Source of the DNA: Shewanella nanhaiensis
Lineage (GTDB): Bacteria; Pseudomonadota; Gammaproteobacteria; Enterobacterales; Shewanellaceae
Assembly: GCF_019457885.1 (NCBI RefSeq)
Contig: NZ_JAHZST010000002.1
Span: 434,001-498,000, forward strand
DNA length: 64,000 bases
Direction of reading: 5' to 3'
Below, piece by piece: positions 16,707 to 24,256 of the stretch. How positions within the stretch are numbered: the stretch's first letter is position 1; the number at the start of each line of letters is the position of its first letter. A program made the position numbers and the translations under genes. The notes beneath the pieces are model-generated. The model was given only the letters and a program-made list of their open reading frames with translations, had not been told where the DNA came from and did not search any database.

Positions 16707-16837
16707 TATTACTTTGAAAATCAAAGCCGGAGTCAGTTATATTAGCTGGCCTGATGCGTTCACAATTTAATTTAGCTTAATACCTATTTGATTCATATCG
16801 CGTCATCATCCGCTAGTTATATTAAGAGATAAATTAA

Positions 16838-17650
16838 ATGAGTGAACTGCTGTTATTGATTTTATACTGCGCACTGCTAGGCAGCATCGTTGGCTTTTTG
16901 GCTGGCCTGTTAGGCATTGGCGGCGGACTCATTATTGTCCCAGTGCTAAGTGCAATTTTACTTCACTTTGAGGTGTTACCACCTGAGCAAGTCGTCGTTG
17001 CAGCCATTGCCACCTCATTAGCGTCGATACTCTTTACCTCAACCTCTTCAGCAATAGCACATCATAAAAATGGCAATGTACCATGGGAAATCGCCCCTTG
17101 GATCATGACAGGTGTCGGCCTAGGCGCACTCATTAGTGGTTTTATGGCGGCACTTTTACCCGAGCAGATTGTTCGCCTAGTGTTTGCGGTATGCGTACTA
17201 CTGATTGCGCTAAAGATGTTTTACAGCAGCACTAAAACTGACACCCCAACAACACGTAAAATGCCCAATAAAGGACTACTCACCCTTTTCACCACGATTA
17301 CAGGCGGCTTATCTGCCATGATAGGCATTGGTGGCGGTGCACTCTTGGTGCCCCTGTTGACGTATTTCTCAATCGATATGAAAAAAGCCATTGGCTGCGC
17401 GTCAGCCTGCGGCATCGTAATCGCACTCTTTGGTTCAATTGGTTATATCAGCTCTGGCAGCGCACATTTCTCACTAGCAGATGGCTTTGCAGGATTTGTC
17501 TATTTGCCGGCGTTATTAGGCATAGTGTGCACCTCTTGGTTTACCGCGCCATTAGGTGCTAAAGCCACCGCACATCTACCTGTGCCATTAATCAAAAAGA
17601 TCTTCGCCGGATTATTACTAGCCATCGCCGTCAACATGTATTTTGGCTAA
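16838..17650 (+). CDS. TauE/SafE-family sulfite/anion exporter
   Basis: The 270-residue membrane protein has about eight helices in two related halves, each starting with a glycine-rich motif (FLAGLLGIGGGLIIVP near residue 21 and LSAMIGIGGGALLVPL near 158). These motifs define the TauE/SafE family, whose members move sulfite, sulfoacetate or other anions. AAGAGA precedes the ATG. It is divergent from mesX and lies between two sulfite reductase clusters, so sulfite is possible, but linkage to mesXD could equally point to a methyl-sulfur compound. Confidence 0.85.
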   Translation: MSELLLLILYCALLGSIVGFLAGLLGIGGGLIIVPVLSAILLHFEVLPPEQVVVAAIATSLASILFTSTSSAIAHHKNGNVPWEIAPWIMTGVGLGALISGFMAALLPEQIVRLVFAVCVLLIALKMFYSSTKTDTPTTRKMPNKGLLTLFTTITGGLSAMIGIGGGALLVPLLTYFSIDMKKAIGCASACGIVIALFGSIGYISSGSAHFSLADGFAGFVYLPALLGIVCTSWFTAPLGAKATAHLPVPLIKKIFAGLLLAIAVNMYFG

Positions 17651-17679
17651 GGCTGCCTTAGATAATATTTATGATGATA

Positions 17680-17836
17680 AGGACTTCTTGTTAAATAGAG
17701 TTCCAAATTCATGAGTGTAATTCTGGGATTGGCTTACAAGGAGGCATAACCACCTCCTACTTCAGCAATAACTAAAGATTAGTAGGAGGCCCTTGTTTAA
17801 AATAGAAGTACACCATTTATTGTGGGTGACCTGATT
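17680..17836. repeat. Right-end fragment of a Y1-type element
   Basis: This fragment has the arrangement of the other right ends: GGACTTCTTGTTAAA at 17681, a hairpin CCTCCTACT (17753-17761) with AGTAGGAGG (17781-17789), then ATTTATTGTGGGTGAC (17815-17830) and CTGATTAATTTA. With the left-end copy at 14391 it brackets mesD, mesX and tauE. The bracketing could be chance, because no transposase lies between. Confidence 0.6.
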
Positions 17837-17852
17837 AATTTATAGCCTCTTG

Positions 17853-18278
17853 TTATACGCTTTTGTACCAGTTCAACGATTTAATTGCTGACAAAGCCTC
17901 ACTACTTACTTTCAAATGTTTAAATGATGCTTCGTTTTCAGATGCATTGCCTGACATTCGAAATCGATCGTTTAGCAGCAGTACTAACTCCTCAGACATT
18001 GCTCTCAATTCGTTTTCAGATGTATTTTCTAGGCGCAATTTGTTCTTTAGCAGTAGCGCCTGTAGGAAAGAACCACATGTTGCTCTTTTGTTTTGAAATG
18101 ACGCTTTTTGCCATTCAAGTCCATTCGTCAACTGCAAGGTCCCGCCAAGCTGCCAGTTTCCTGCATCTAGATTTACTGCTTTTTCATTAGAGATGGTGAG
18201 AGCTAACTCTTCAAATTGAGCGCTTTCTTTTAAGCAGCTAGCTATCAAGAGTGTGAGAAATAATATTCTAAAATTCAT
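17853..18278 (-). CDS. Small putative lipoprotein of unknown function
   Basis: With the ATG at 18278 (AAGGA 6 bases upstream) the protein has 141 residues. A lipoprotein signal (LTLLIASC, Cys at about 15) is followed by a soluble region containing one more cysteine and helical stretches such as ELRAMSEELVLLLNDRF. I do not recognise a family. The TAA stop lies in TATAACAAGAGGC, which resembles the 5' core of an integron attC, and a mobile-element right end follows at once. This suggests a former gene cassette. Confidence 0.6.
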   Translation of the reverse strand: MNFRILFLTLLIASCLKESAQFEELALTISNEKAVNLDAGNWQLGGTLQLTNGLEWQKASFQNKRATCGSFLQALLLKNKLRLENTSENELRAMSEELVLLLNDRFRMSGNASENEASFKHLKVSSEALSAIKSLNWYKSV

Positions 18279-18332
18279 AGTCAATCCTTTGAAAATGTAT
18301 AATGCCGTTGTAACTGGCTAATGGAAAATAGA

Positions 18333-18984
18333 GCCACCCACAATAGATCAATAACATATCGCTACCTTAGTAAGCTTTCAACTTAGACTGTCATTGAAGT
18401 GGTCAACTTGCTGACACCACTGCAACTTAATCTGCTTACGAATGATTAATTTGGCTATTTCTTTGGAAAAAGACGGATTTCAGGCAGGGCTTGTTAACTC
18501 ATGTTATCCAAGAGGATTGAGCAGAGTAAAAGTAACTGTGAAGGTAAAGAGATTTAGCTAAGTTTGTTGTCAGCCATCCTCTAGATATTGGCAACTCTTG
18601 GCAAAGTGACGTCTGCGCTTTTGAAGGTGTTCACAAAAGGTGGTTAACTCTTGAGTATTGCCCACAGGGCCGTGGAATATTTTACCAAATTCTGTGGTGA
18701 GTTTTATCCAGTTTTCCGATGAGATATTCAGCCTTGTTAATTAAGTAACTGAGATTCTACCCATTCTCGTCGATGTTCATAGGACCTACCGGTCTGTAAA
18801 TCGACTCCTGTAAGTCAGGCCTTGCGCACGCACCTTGAAACTGCGTGATAGAAAGGACTGCTTGTTAAAAAAAGGTTCAACACTTATTTGAGTTCGTCTA
18901 GGACGGGGCATATTTACCTCCTACTTCTACCAATAACCAAAGCTTAGTAGGAGGAGGAAAAATACACCATTTATTGTGGGTGGC
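18333..18984 (-). mobile_element. Decayed IS200-like (Y1 transposase) element, copy 1
   Basis: The element is bounded by GCCACCCACAATAGAT (18333-18348) and ATTTATTGTGGGTGGC (18969-18984), a 16-bp inverted repeat with one mismatch. The right side carries the subterminal hairpin CCTCCTACT/AGTAGGAGG (18917-18955). Its interior holds remnants of a transposase on the minus strand. Flanking words are also conserved among copies: AAAATA before the left end and CTGATTTATT after the right end. It precedes the RloA-RloB pair in the same orientation as the copy that follows it. Confidence 0.7.
18570..18860 (-). pseudogene. Remnant of Y1_Tnp (REP-associated/IS200-like) transposase
   Basis: Reading the minus strand from about 18856 gives SPFYHAVSRCVRKA, a stop or frameshift, then TGRSYEHRREWVESQLL, then a jump to RLNISSENWIKLTTEFGK, a GPVGN segment and finally CQYLEDG with a stop at 18570-18572. 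The first two pieces match the start of Y1 transposases of the RAYT type, recalled as YHCVSRCVRRAFLCG followed by GRSYEHRR. The last matches their C-terminal region. The catalytic HxH/Tyr core is deleted, so it cannot be active. The identification is from memory of the family. Confidence 0.65.
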
Positions 18985-19076
18985 CTGATTTATTGACCAT
19001 TGAATAAAGACGACGAACTGATTACAATGAAAACAACGAAAAAAACTCATTTTTTTACACAAAAAGGCTCAAATCA

Positions 19077-20417
19077 ATGCTAAAAAGGTTCTCAGTAACG
19101 AATTTTTCGTCATTTAGAGACGAACAGACATTCGATATGACAGCGAGTCAGTCAACTACTTTGAAAGAACACACATCGGCGTTCAAAGGAGTTAATATTC
19201 TTAAATCTGGAGTTATTTATGGTGCTAATGCTTCAGGAAAATCCAACTTAGTAAAAGCTATCGATTTCACACAAAAAACCATACTAAAAGGTTTGTCTGG
19301 TATAGATACATATAAAAAACACTTCCGCCTATGTGATATCAGCCCAGGAAACCAAAGTAGCTTTGAACTTGAACTTGAACTTAATGGCAGTTTTTATACA
19401 TATGGATTTAGTGCACATCTGCAAAAAAAAATAGTAACGGAAGAATGGTTATATGCCACTTCCAAGAGCGGATCTAAATGCATATTTGAAAGGGTAAACT
19501 CTAGTATCACTCTAGGAGTAGAGTTGCTTACTACTGAAGCAAAGAGCAGATTTGAAATATACTCTGATGATATGAAAAACCAGAGTTCTCAACTATTTCT
19601 ATCAGAAATTGCCAGTAAAGAATTGAATATAGAAGCAGCAAAAACCATTAATAACATTTATAAATGGATAAAAGATAAACTTATAATTGTATACCCTGAT
19701 GATAAGTTTAACGGAATTAAGTCAATTAATGAGGATTTAACCAAGTCTCTTACAAAATATTTTAAAAGATTTGATACTGGTGTTGTAGATATTAATTCTA
19801 TTGAGGAAGATTTTGACACCGGCTTCAAAGACATGCCTAGTACATTAAAAAGCAGAATAGAGAATGATTTATCTAATGACGATGTTAGTGAGGTTGTATT
19901 ACATGGGGTTGGAAAAGAACCACAATTTCTTACAGTATATAAGGACTCTAACGGAGAACTAAAAGTAAGGAAGTTAGGCTTAGTACACGGCAGTATAATA
20001 AAAGAAACATTTGAATTAAAAGACGAATCTGACGGCACTCGTCGCCTGCTAGATTTTATTCCTTTGATAAATAAATTCACGCAAGGATGTACAGTTATAA
20101 TTGATGAATTTGATCGAAGTCTTCACCCTAAACTAACCAGAGAGTTTTTTAATCTTTTCTACAGAGTAAGTAATGATTATAACTCCCAACTAATTGTCAC
20201 CACACATGAGTCGACGTTACTAGATTTAGAGTTACTTAGAAGAGATGAAATTTGGTTTGTTGACAAAGGAAAAAACGACAGTTCAACATTATTCTCATTA
20301 AATAAATTTAAAGTTCGATATGATAGCAAAGTAGAAAAAGCCTATCTTTTAGGTCGCTATGGTGCAATTCCAATTTTTAATGATTTTGATGAAATAGGTG
20401 CTGAAGATGGGATTTAA
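19077..20417 (+). CDS. RloA-like AAA/ABC-type ATPase, probable defence protein
   Basis: The 446-residue protein begins LKRFSVTNFSSFRDEQTF, typical of AAA_15/AAA_21 SMC-like ATPases. Walker A is GANASGKSN (49-57), a signature-like SDGTRRLLDF lies near 322, Walker B is VIIDEFDRSLHP near 340, and the His switch is in VTTHES. It overlaps the next gene by 11 bases. The partner is RloB-like, so the pair resembles Campylobacter RloA/RloB and the wider OLD/PARIS logic of ATPase sensor plus Toprim effector. The region is AT-rich compared with its neighbours and flanked by mobile-element remnants, consistent with transfer. An anti-phage role is inference. Confidence 0.78.
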   Translation: MLKRFSVTNFSSFRDEQTFDMTASQSTTLKEHTSAFKGVNILKSGVIYGANASGKSNLVKAIDFTQKTILKGLSGIDTYKKHFRLCDISPGNQSSFELELELNGSFYTYGFSAHLQKKIVTEEWLYATSKSGSKCIFERVNSSITLGVELLTTEAKSRFEIYSDDMKNQSSQLFLSEIASKELNIEAAKTINNIYKWIKDKLIIVYPDDKFNGIKSINEDLTKSLTKYFKRFDTGVVDINSIEEDFDTGFKDMPSTLKSRIENDLSNDDVSEVVLHGVGKEPQFLTVYKDSNGELKVRKLGLVHGSIIKETFELKDESDGTRRLLDFIPLINKFTQGCTVIIDEFDRSLHPKLTREFFNLFYRVSNDYNSQLIVTTHESTLLDLELLRRDEIWFVDKGKNDSSTLFSLNKFKVRYDSKVEKAYLLGRYGAIPIFNDFDEIGAEDGI

Positions 20418-21099
20418 AGAAAGAAGCTTCTCAGAACCAGTCTACGAAGCAGAAACAGAAGAACCAACTAAAGTCATAATTATATCTTGTGAAGGAAGTA
20501 ATACTGAGCCGGAATATTTTACGGCAATTAAAGATATTCTTTCTGAACACATATCTTCACTTATTGAAATCGAACTAGTTGAGAAGGAAGATGGTCCTTC
20601 AGAGCCACAAGACGTTTTGGATAACCTACAAAGCTATGTAGAAAAATATGATTTTAGCAAAGACCATGACTCACTTTGGTTAGTATGTGACAGGGAAAAA
20701 GTCATTGATAGAAAAACAGGCTCCAAAGGTTTATTAGAAGTAATTCCTATATGCGAGGAAAAGGGCTATTCAATGGCTTTGACTAACCCGCTTTTCGAGT
20801 TTTGGTTGCTTATGCATATTGCTGATATTTCTAAGTATTGTACGAAAACACTTTACGAAAATGACAAAGTTAATGCATCACGTAGATATATCGATAAAGA
20901 ATTATCAAATATTTTGGAAGGAAATGGAGGTTATAGTAAAAAATCTGGAAAGTTCAATCGACGGATAGTCACCATTGATAATATTAGAATGGCTATAGAA
21001 CAAGAAAAAAACTTCGAAAACAATCTACATAAAATAGTTGATAATTTAGGTAGTAATATTAGCTCATTGGTAACTGAGATTCTCGAAATAGACACCTAA
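20407..21099 (+). CDS. RloB-like Toprim-type effector
   Basis: The 230-residue protein starts at ATG 20407 (an in-frame GTG at 20398 is possible). Near the N-terminus VIIISCEGSNTEPEYF supplies the conserved glutamate, LWLVCDREK matches the acidic second motif, and NPLFEFWLLMH is the RloB hallmark. These fit the RloB-like family (PF13707), related to Toprim/OLD nucleases. With the ATPase it probably acts as a toxic nuclease when the system senses infection, in analogy with OLD, Gabija and PARIS systems; this is not shown for RloB here. A strong stem-loop follows the stop codon. Confidence 0.75.
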   Translation: MGFKERSFSEPVYEAETEEPTKVIIISCEGSNTEPEYFTAIKDILSEHISSLIEIELVEKEDGPSEPQDVLDNLQSYVEKYDFSKDHDSLWLVCDREKVIDRKTGSKGLLEVIPICEEKGYSMALTNPLFEFWLLMHIADISKYCTKTLYENDKVNASRRYIDKELSNILEGNGGYSKKSGKFNRRIVTIDNIRMAIEQEKNFENNLHKIVDNLGSNISSLVTEILEIDT

Positions 21100-21104
21100 T
21101 ACCG

Positions 21105-21138
21105 TACAAATAGAGCCTAAGTTTAGGCTCTATTTGTA
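21105..21138 (+). terminator. Stem-loop after the RloB-like gene
   Basis: AAATAGAGCCTAA (21108-21120) pairs with TTAGGCTCTATTT (21123-21135), and the stem extends by CA/TG and TA/TA. It starts 6 bases after the stop codon. The near-perfect long stem with T-rich right arm fits an intrinsic terminator, although no long T-run follows. Confidence 0.6.
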
Positions 21139-21144
21139 GAAATA

Positions 21145-21345
21145 ATATAACAGCTTATTAATTAACAGTGCTGCATGACAATGTTCTTCGCCAAACTATA
21201 ACTCATTGTTTTAAAAGATAGCACGAGAGAAATCAGAACATTATCCATACAGCATCATGTGCTTTTTATAGCCACTAACCTGGTGATGACCTCGGTGTAA
21301 TACTGAACTCACAGATAACCCCACTTCCCCATCGGAGTTGCCGAA
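21145..21345. repeat. Direct repeat R1, copy a
   Basis: Starting at ATATAACAGCTTATTAA, this stretch reappears at 23959-24204 with about 40 extra bases near the start there. Shared words include CATTGTTTTAAAAGATA-like, TGTGCTTTTTATAGCCACTAA and GGTGATGACCTCGGTGTAATACTGAACTC. A third short piece (CCCCATCGAAGTTGCCGAAGTGCG) lies near 21490. The paired copies bracket the two genes at 22115-23925. The 110-codon frame across 21241-21573 is not believed to be a gene. Confidence 0.65.
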
Positions 21346-21369
21346 GTGCGTTGAAGACTCTCTATAAAC

Positions 21370-21425
21370 CAAAGTTCGTGATGCCCACATGGATGTGGGC
21401 ATAGCTTTCGCGGGACAGGCCGTTC
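21370..21425. repeat. Short hairpin repeat of Shewanella intergenic type
   Basis: TGCCCACATGGATGTGGGCA (21379-21398) is an imperfect palindrome followed by TAGCTTTCGCGGGACAGG. The form resembles short hairpins found in other intergenic parts, such as GAGCCATCATGGATGATGGCTC near 63332. It is non-coding. Confidence 0.5.
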
Positions 21426-21548
21426 CTTGGCTCTTTACATTGTGTAAGTATGAAGCTAACAACACAAAACTCACGGAAAACACCCATTCCCCATCGAAGT
21501 TGCCGAAGTGCGTTGAAGAAATAGTCGTAACTTGCCCATGAAAATAGA

Positions 21549-21964
21549 GCCACCCACAATAAATCAATAACATATCGCTACCTTAGCAAGCTTTCAACTT
21601 AGACTGTCATTGAAGCGGTCAACTTGCTGACACCACTGCAACTTAACCTCCTTACGAATGATTAATAGGACTATTTAACACGAAAATGATGAACTACGGG
21701 CAGGGCTGGTTAACTCATGTTATCCAAGAGGATTGAGCAGAGGAAAAGTAGTTTGAAAGGTAAGGGGGTTTAGCTAAGTTTGTTGTCAGCCATCCTCTAG
21801 ATATTTAACTGCGTGATAGAAAGGACTGCTTGTTAAAAAAAGGTTCAACACTTATTTGAGTTCGTCTAGGACGGGGCATATTAACCTCCTACTTCTACCA
21901 ATAACCAAAGCTTAGTAGGAGGACTCTTGTTCAAAGTAGAAGTGCACCATTTATTGTGGGTGGC
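21549..21964 (-). mobile_element. Miniature IS200-like element, copy 2
   Basis: The ends are GCCACCCACAATAAAT (21549-21564) and ATTTATTGTGGGTGGC (21949-21964), a perfect 16-bp inverted repeat. Sequence at both ends matches copy 1 closely. The inside is a larger deletion: on the minus strand the transposase start PFYHAV is fused directly to the transposase end KYLEDG and its stop (about 21793-21828). It is therefore a non-autonomous, MITE-like derivative. The right-end hairpin CCTCCTACT/AGTAGGAGG is intact at 21886-21922. Confidence 0.7.
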
Positions 21965-21976
21965 CTGATTTATTCC

Positions 21977-22096
21977 TTAAAAAAAGGTTCAACACTTATT
22001 TGAGTTCGTCTAGAACGGGACATATTTACCTCCTACTTCTACCAATAACCAAAGCTTAGTAGGAGGATGAAAAATGCACCATTTATTGTGGGTGGC
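21977..22096 (-). repeat. Right-end fragment of the same element, copy 3
   Basis: TTAAAAAAAGGTTCAACACT through the CCTCCTACT/AGTAGGAGG hairpin to ATTTATTGTGGGTGGC (22081-22096) repeats the right part of copy 2 almost exactly, in tandem and 12 bases after it. It ends 18 bases before the stop codon of the unknown gene at 22115. No left end is attached. Confidence 0.65.
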
Positions 22097-22114
22097 CTGA
22101 TTTATTTTGATTTA

Positions 22115-23347
22115 TTAGCCGTTTAGGGCACTTATATCACCACCAATTGCTTTTAATACTGGACGCATAAAGAAAGCTTGGCCCTCTCTAGTTCCTTTAC
22201 TCTCAGGCTTACCTAAAGTTGGTTTTGCATGTTCGCTTTCACGTAAAATTTTCCAAGAGACAATCTTTTGATTATTATTTGAATCAATACCTACGACTTG
22301 TAGTTGTTCATCTATAATTGGCATCTCGCGAATAGCTTTTGTTGAGTTTATTTTAGAGTTTCGAATCCATAACTCTGAAACCCAAAGAAAACCATGAGCA
22401 TTTATTGTCTTTGCTCTATCAGCAGCTAAGCGCCAAAATATGTACTTATCTGCCTGATCATCAAATCGAGTACTAACCAAATCAATAACTTTATACTCTC
22501 TATCAAATAGCATTAATATTGGAATATGATAACCATCATTTGAGAACGTTAATTCTGCCATTTTGGAGTAATAATCAACTAAATTTTCAGTGTTGGATAT
22601 GTCACCTTTAGTACCTAACGATCTAGCTCTTTCTTTTATATTTTCAGGGATGCTATCGGCATCATACGCTACTGAGTCATAAGATAGTTTGCCAGAATTA
22701 AAGTTCTTTAGCTTTAAATAACTAACACGTCTAATTTCTTCTCTCATGGAGTCAAAACCTGTTGGTGCAGGTATGTCTTTAGCAATAGCAACACCTATAT
22801 GTTCTCCTAATGCTTTACAGCAATCATAGATACGTGCATAAATAACAGTTAAAGCACCTAGTAACTCGAAATCTTCTAGCGTATTAGCAACCCAGCGTCT
22901 TTCAGATTTAACAACGGCAGCATCTAAGACACCAGAAGGTAACTTTTTCTGTGCAAGCCTTATTAGCTTTTTTATGCCAATACTCAGCAATCGATCTTTG
23001 GTTACGATCTCTACATCTTGCTCTTCGACGTAAGAAAATAATAATGTAGCTTTAGCATCACTATACATTTCTAAGTCCCCTTGTTTTTCAATAACATTTC
23101 GCGAGTTTTTTGCCCACGTCATAAGAGGATCGTCTTTCCATTTATCAATTACATTTTGAGGATACCAATCATCATAACCTTCAATATCATGCTTATTTTT
23201 TTGGATAATGAACGTAACCGTCCTTGCTGTTTGTAAAAACTGATTCAAATTAAGACGGAATAGCTCAGGTTCGAAGTATGTTGAAGAACAACTGTTCAAC
23301 AAATGAGCAAGATCTTTTAGTCGTCTTTCCCATGGTTTTTTATTCAT
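22115..23347 (-). CDS. Unknown 410-residue protein, probable gene-cassette cargo
   Basis: The soluble protein opens MNKKPWERRLKDLAHLLNSC and is predicted mostly helical in its first half, with a more mixed C-terminal half (PILMLFDREYKVIDLVSTRF). No signal peptide or membrane segment is evident and I recognise no family. Its ATG is 34 bases after an attC-like site on the same strand, as expected for the second cassette of an array. Its stop is followed by a mobile-element right end rather than an attC. AT-rich codon use resembles other accessory genes here. Confidence 0.6.
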   Translation of the reverse strand: MNKKPWERRLKDLAHLLNSCSSTYFEPELFRLNLNQFLQTARTVTFIIQKNKHDIEGYDDWYPQNVIDKWKDDPLMTWAKNSRNVIEKQGDLEMYSDAKATLLFSYVEEQDVEIVTKDRLLSIGIKKLIRLAQKKLPSGVLDAAVVKSERRWVANTLEDFELLGALTVIYARIYDCCKALGEHIGVAIAKDIPAPTGFDSMREEIRRVSYLKLKNFNSGKLSYDSVAYDADSIPENIKERARSLGTKGDISNTENLVDYYSKMAELTFSNDGYHIPILMLFDREYKVIDLVSTRFDDQADKYIFWRLAADRAKTINAHGFLWVSELWIRNSKINSTKAIREMPIIDEQLQVVGIDSNNNQKIVSWKILRESEHAKPTLGKPESKGTREGQAFFMRPVLKAIGGDISALNG

Positions 23348-23380
23348 TTTTATAACAAAACTCTGATTTGATAAAGAAAC

Positions 23381-23479
23381 GGCTAACGCTCCACTTAGCG
23401 GGAGCAGACTGCGCGGCTATACTCCGCGAGGCACGAGCGCAGCCGGGCTGGTTGAAATCCACCTACAGTGACTTGTTAT
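23381..23479 (-). other. attC-like recombination site
   Basis: On the minus strand the site runs from ATAACAAGTCACT (overlapping the TAA stop of the gene at 23476) to AGTGGAGCGTTAGCC at 23381. The outer pairs AAC/GTT and TCACT/AGTGGA, the latter with one unpaired base, mirror attC R and L boxes. The 65-base centre is rich in inverted repeats (GCGCGGC, CGCAGCCG). Length and position, stop codon inside the first core, are those of integron cassettes. Confidence 0.6.
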
Positions 23480-23925
23480 ATGAGCATTTTATTATGTGCG
23501 TTGGTAAAGTCCTTAAACGATGAGTGCTCAACATCGAAAAATGATTCGAAAGTCTGGCGATCTAATGCACTAATTTGAGAATCAAAGCCGCAATCCTTCA
23601 TGCGTTCTGACCACCAAAGAACATTTTGATCATGAGGATTCTTTAAAACCTGATAGATATAGAACACCTTTACAAGAGATCCTAGCTGTTCGAGGTTTCC
23701 ATGAGTTCCAACTACGGATCGACAATAAAACTGCTGTCGACTAGTTGTTCCCACGCCGACGCTAGGGTCTTTTCTCATTGCGCTAATGCATTCCACAACC
23801 ATCGTGGGCTTCACATTTAAACTGTAAGCTAAAACTTTGGATGCCTTTCTTATATCCCCAGATAAAAAATAATAAACTAGGTAGGCTGCAATTATCGCTA
23901 CAAAAATCCAAATCATATTACTCAC
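23476..23925 (-). CDS. Unknown membrane-anchored protein in a gene cassette
   Basis: The 149-residue protein has one N-terminal membrane segment (MIWIFVAIIAAYLVYYFL) and a soluble domain with three cysteines and an aromatic-rich C-terminus (DRQTFESFFDVEHSSF). I do not recognise a family. Its stop codon forms part of the attC-like site downstream, and an attC-like remnant lies upstream, so it looks like a single-gene integron cassette. ORFs of unknown function are usual cargo in such cassettes. Confidence 0.65.
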   Translation of the reverse strand: MSNMIWIFVAIIAAYLVYYFLSGDIRKASKVLAYSLNVKPTMVVECISAMRKDPSVGVGTTSRQQFYCRSVVGTHGNLEQLGSLVKVFYIYQVLKNPHDQNVLWWSERMKDCGFDSQISALDRQTFESFFDVEHSSFKDFTNAHNKMLI

Positions 23926-23959
23926 TTATCTCCACTGAACTGCGATGCTCCACCGCTCA

Positions 23960-24019
23960 TATAACAGCTTATTAAACAGCAACACCGACAACCTTGTTAC
24001 CACTGCTGCATTGTTAAAT
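23960..24019 (-). other. Short attC-like site or remnant
   Basis: The minus strand reads ATTTAAC (a perfect RYYYAAC core), AATGCAGCAG, a centre, then a TGCTG segment and GCTGTTATAT (one mismatch to GTTRRRY). CAGCA and TGCTG can pair as L boxes. It directly precedes the cassette gene at 23476-23925. The corresponding place in repeat copy a (21145-21170) lacks the middle. Confidence 0.45.
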
Positions 24020-24204
24020 ATTATCAGTGCTGCATGATAATGTTCTGCGACAAACTATAACCTATTGTTTTAAAAGATAACATGAGAACAACCAGAACAT
24101 TATCCATACAGCATTATGTGCTTTTTATAGCCACTAAATTGGTGATGACCTCGGTGTAATACTGAACTCGTAGATAACACCACTTCCCCATCGGAGTTGC
24201 CGAA
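24020..24204. repeat. Direct repeat R1, copy b
   Basis: This is the second copy of the non-coding sequence at 21166-21345, with scattered differences. It ends at GTTGCCGAA (24196-24204), after which the copies diverge. It separates the cassette-like genes from sir cluster 2. No ORF is credible within it. Confidence 0.65.
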
Positions 24205-24256
24205 ATCCACCCACCTCAGCTCGCTATAACCCCCGATATCCCCTTTAAAAGAGAGC

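Noticed and set aside
17863..18190. Two plus-strand frames opposite the small lipoprotein gene
   Set aside because: They are antisense shadows; the minus-strand frame has a lipoprotein signal and a ribosome binding site.
21241..21573. 110-codon minus-strand frame with a repeated STHFGN(S/F)DGE segment
   Set aside because: The repeated segment comes from duplicated non-coding DNA (repeat R1 and its partial copy), and the frame runs into a mobile-element end.
23940..24210. CRISPR array
   Set aside because: Repeats here are few, long and unevenly spaced; they are intergenic direct repeats and attC-like sites, not CRISPR units.
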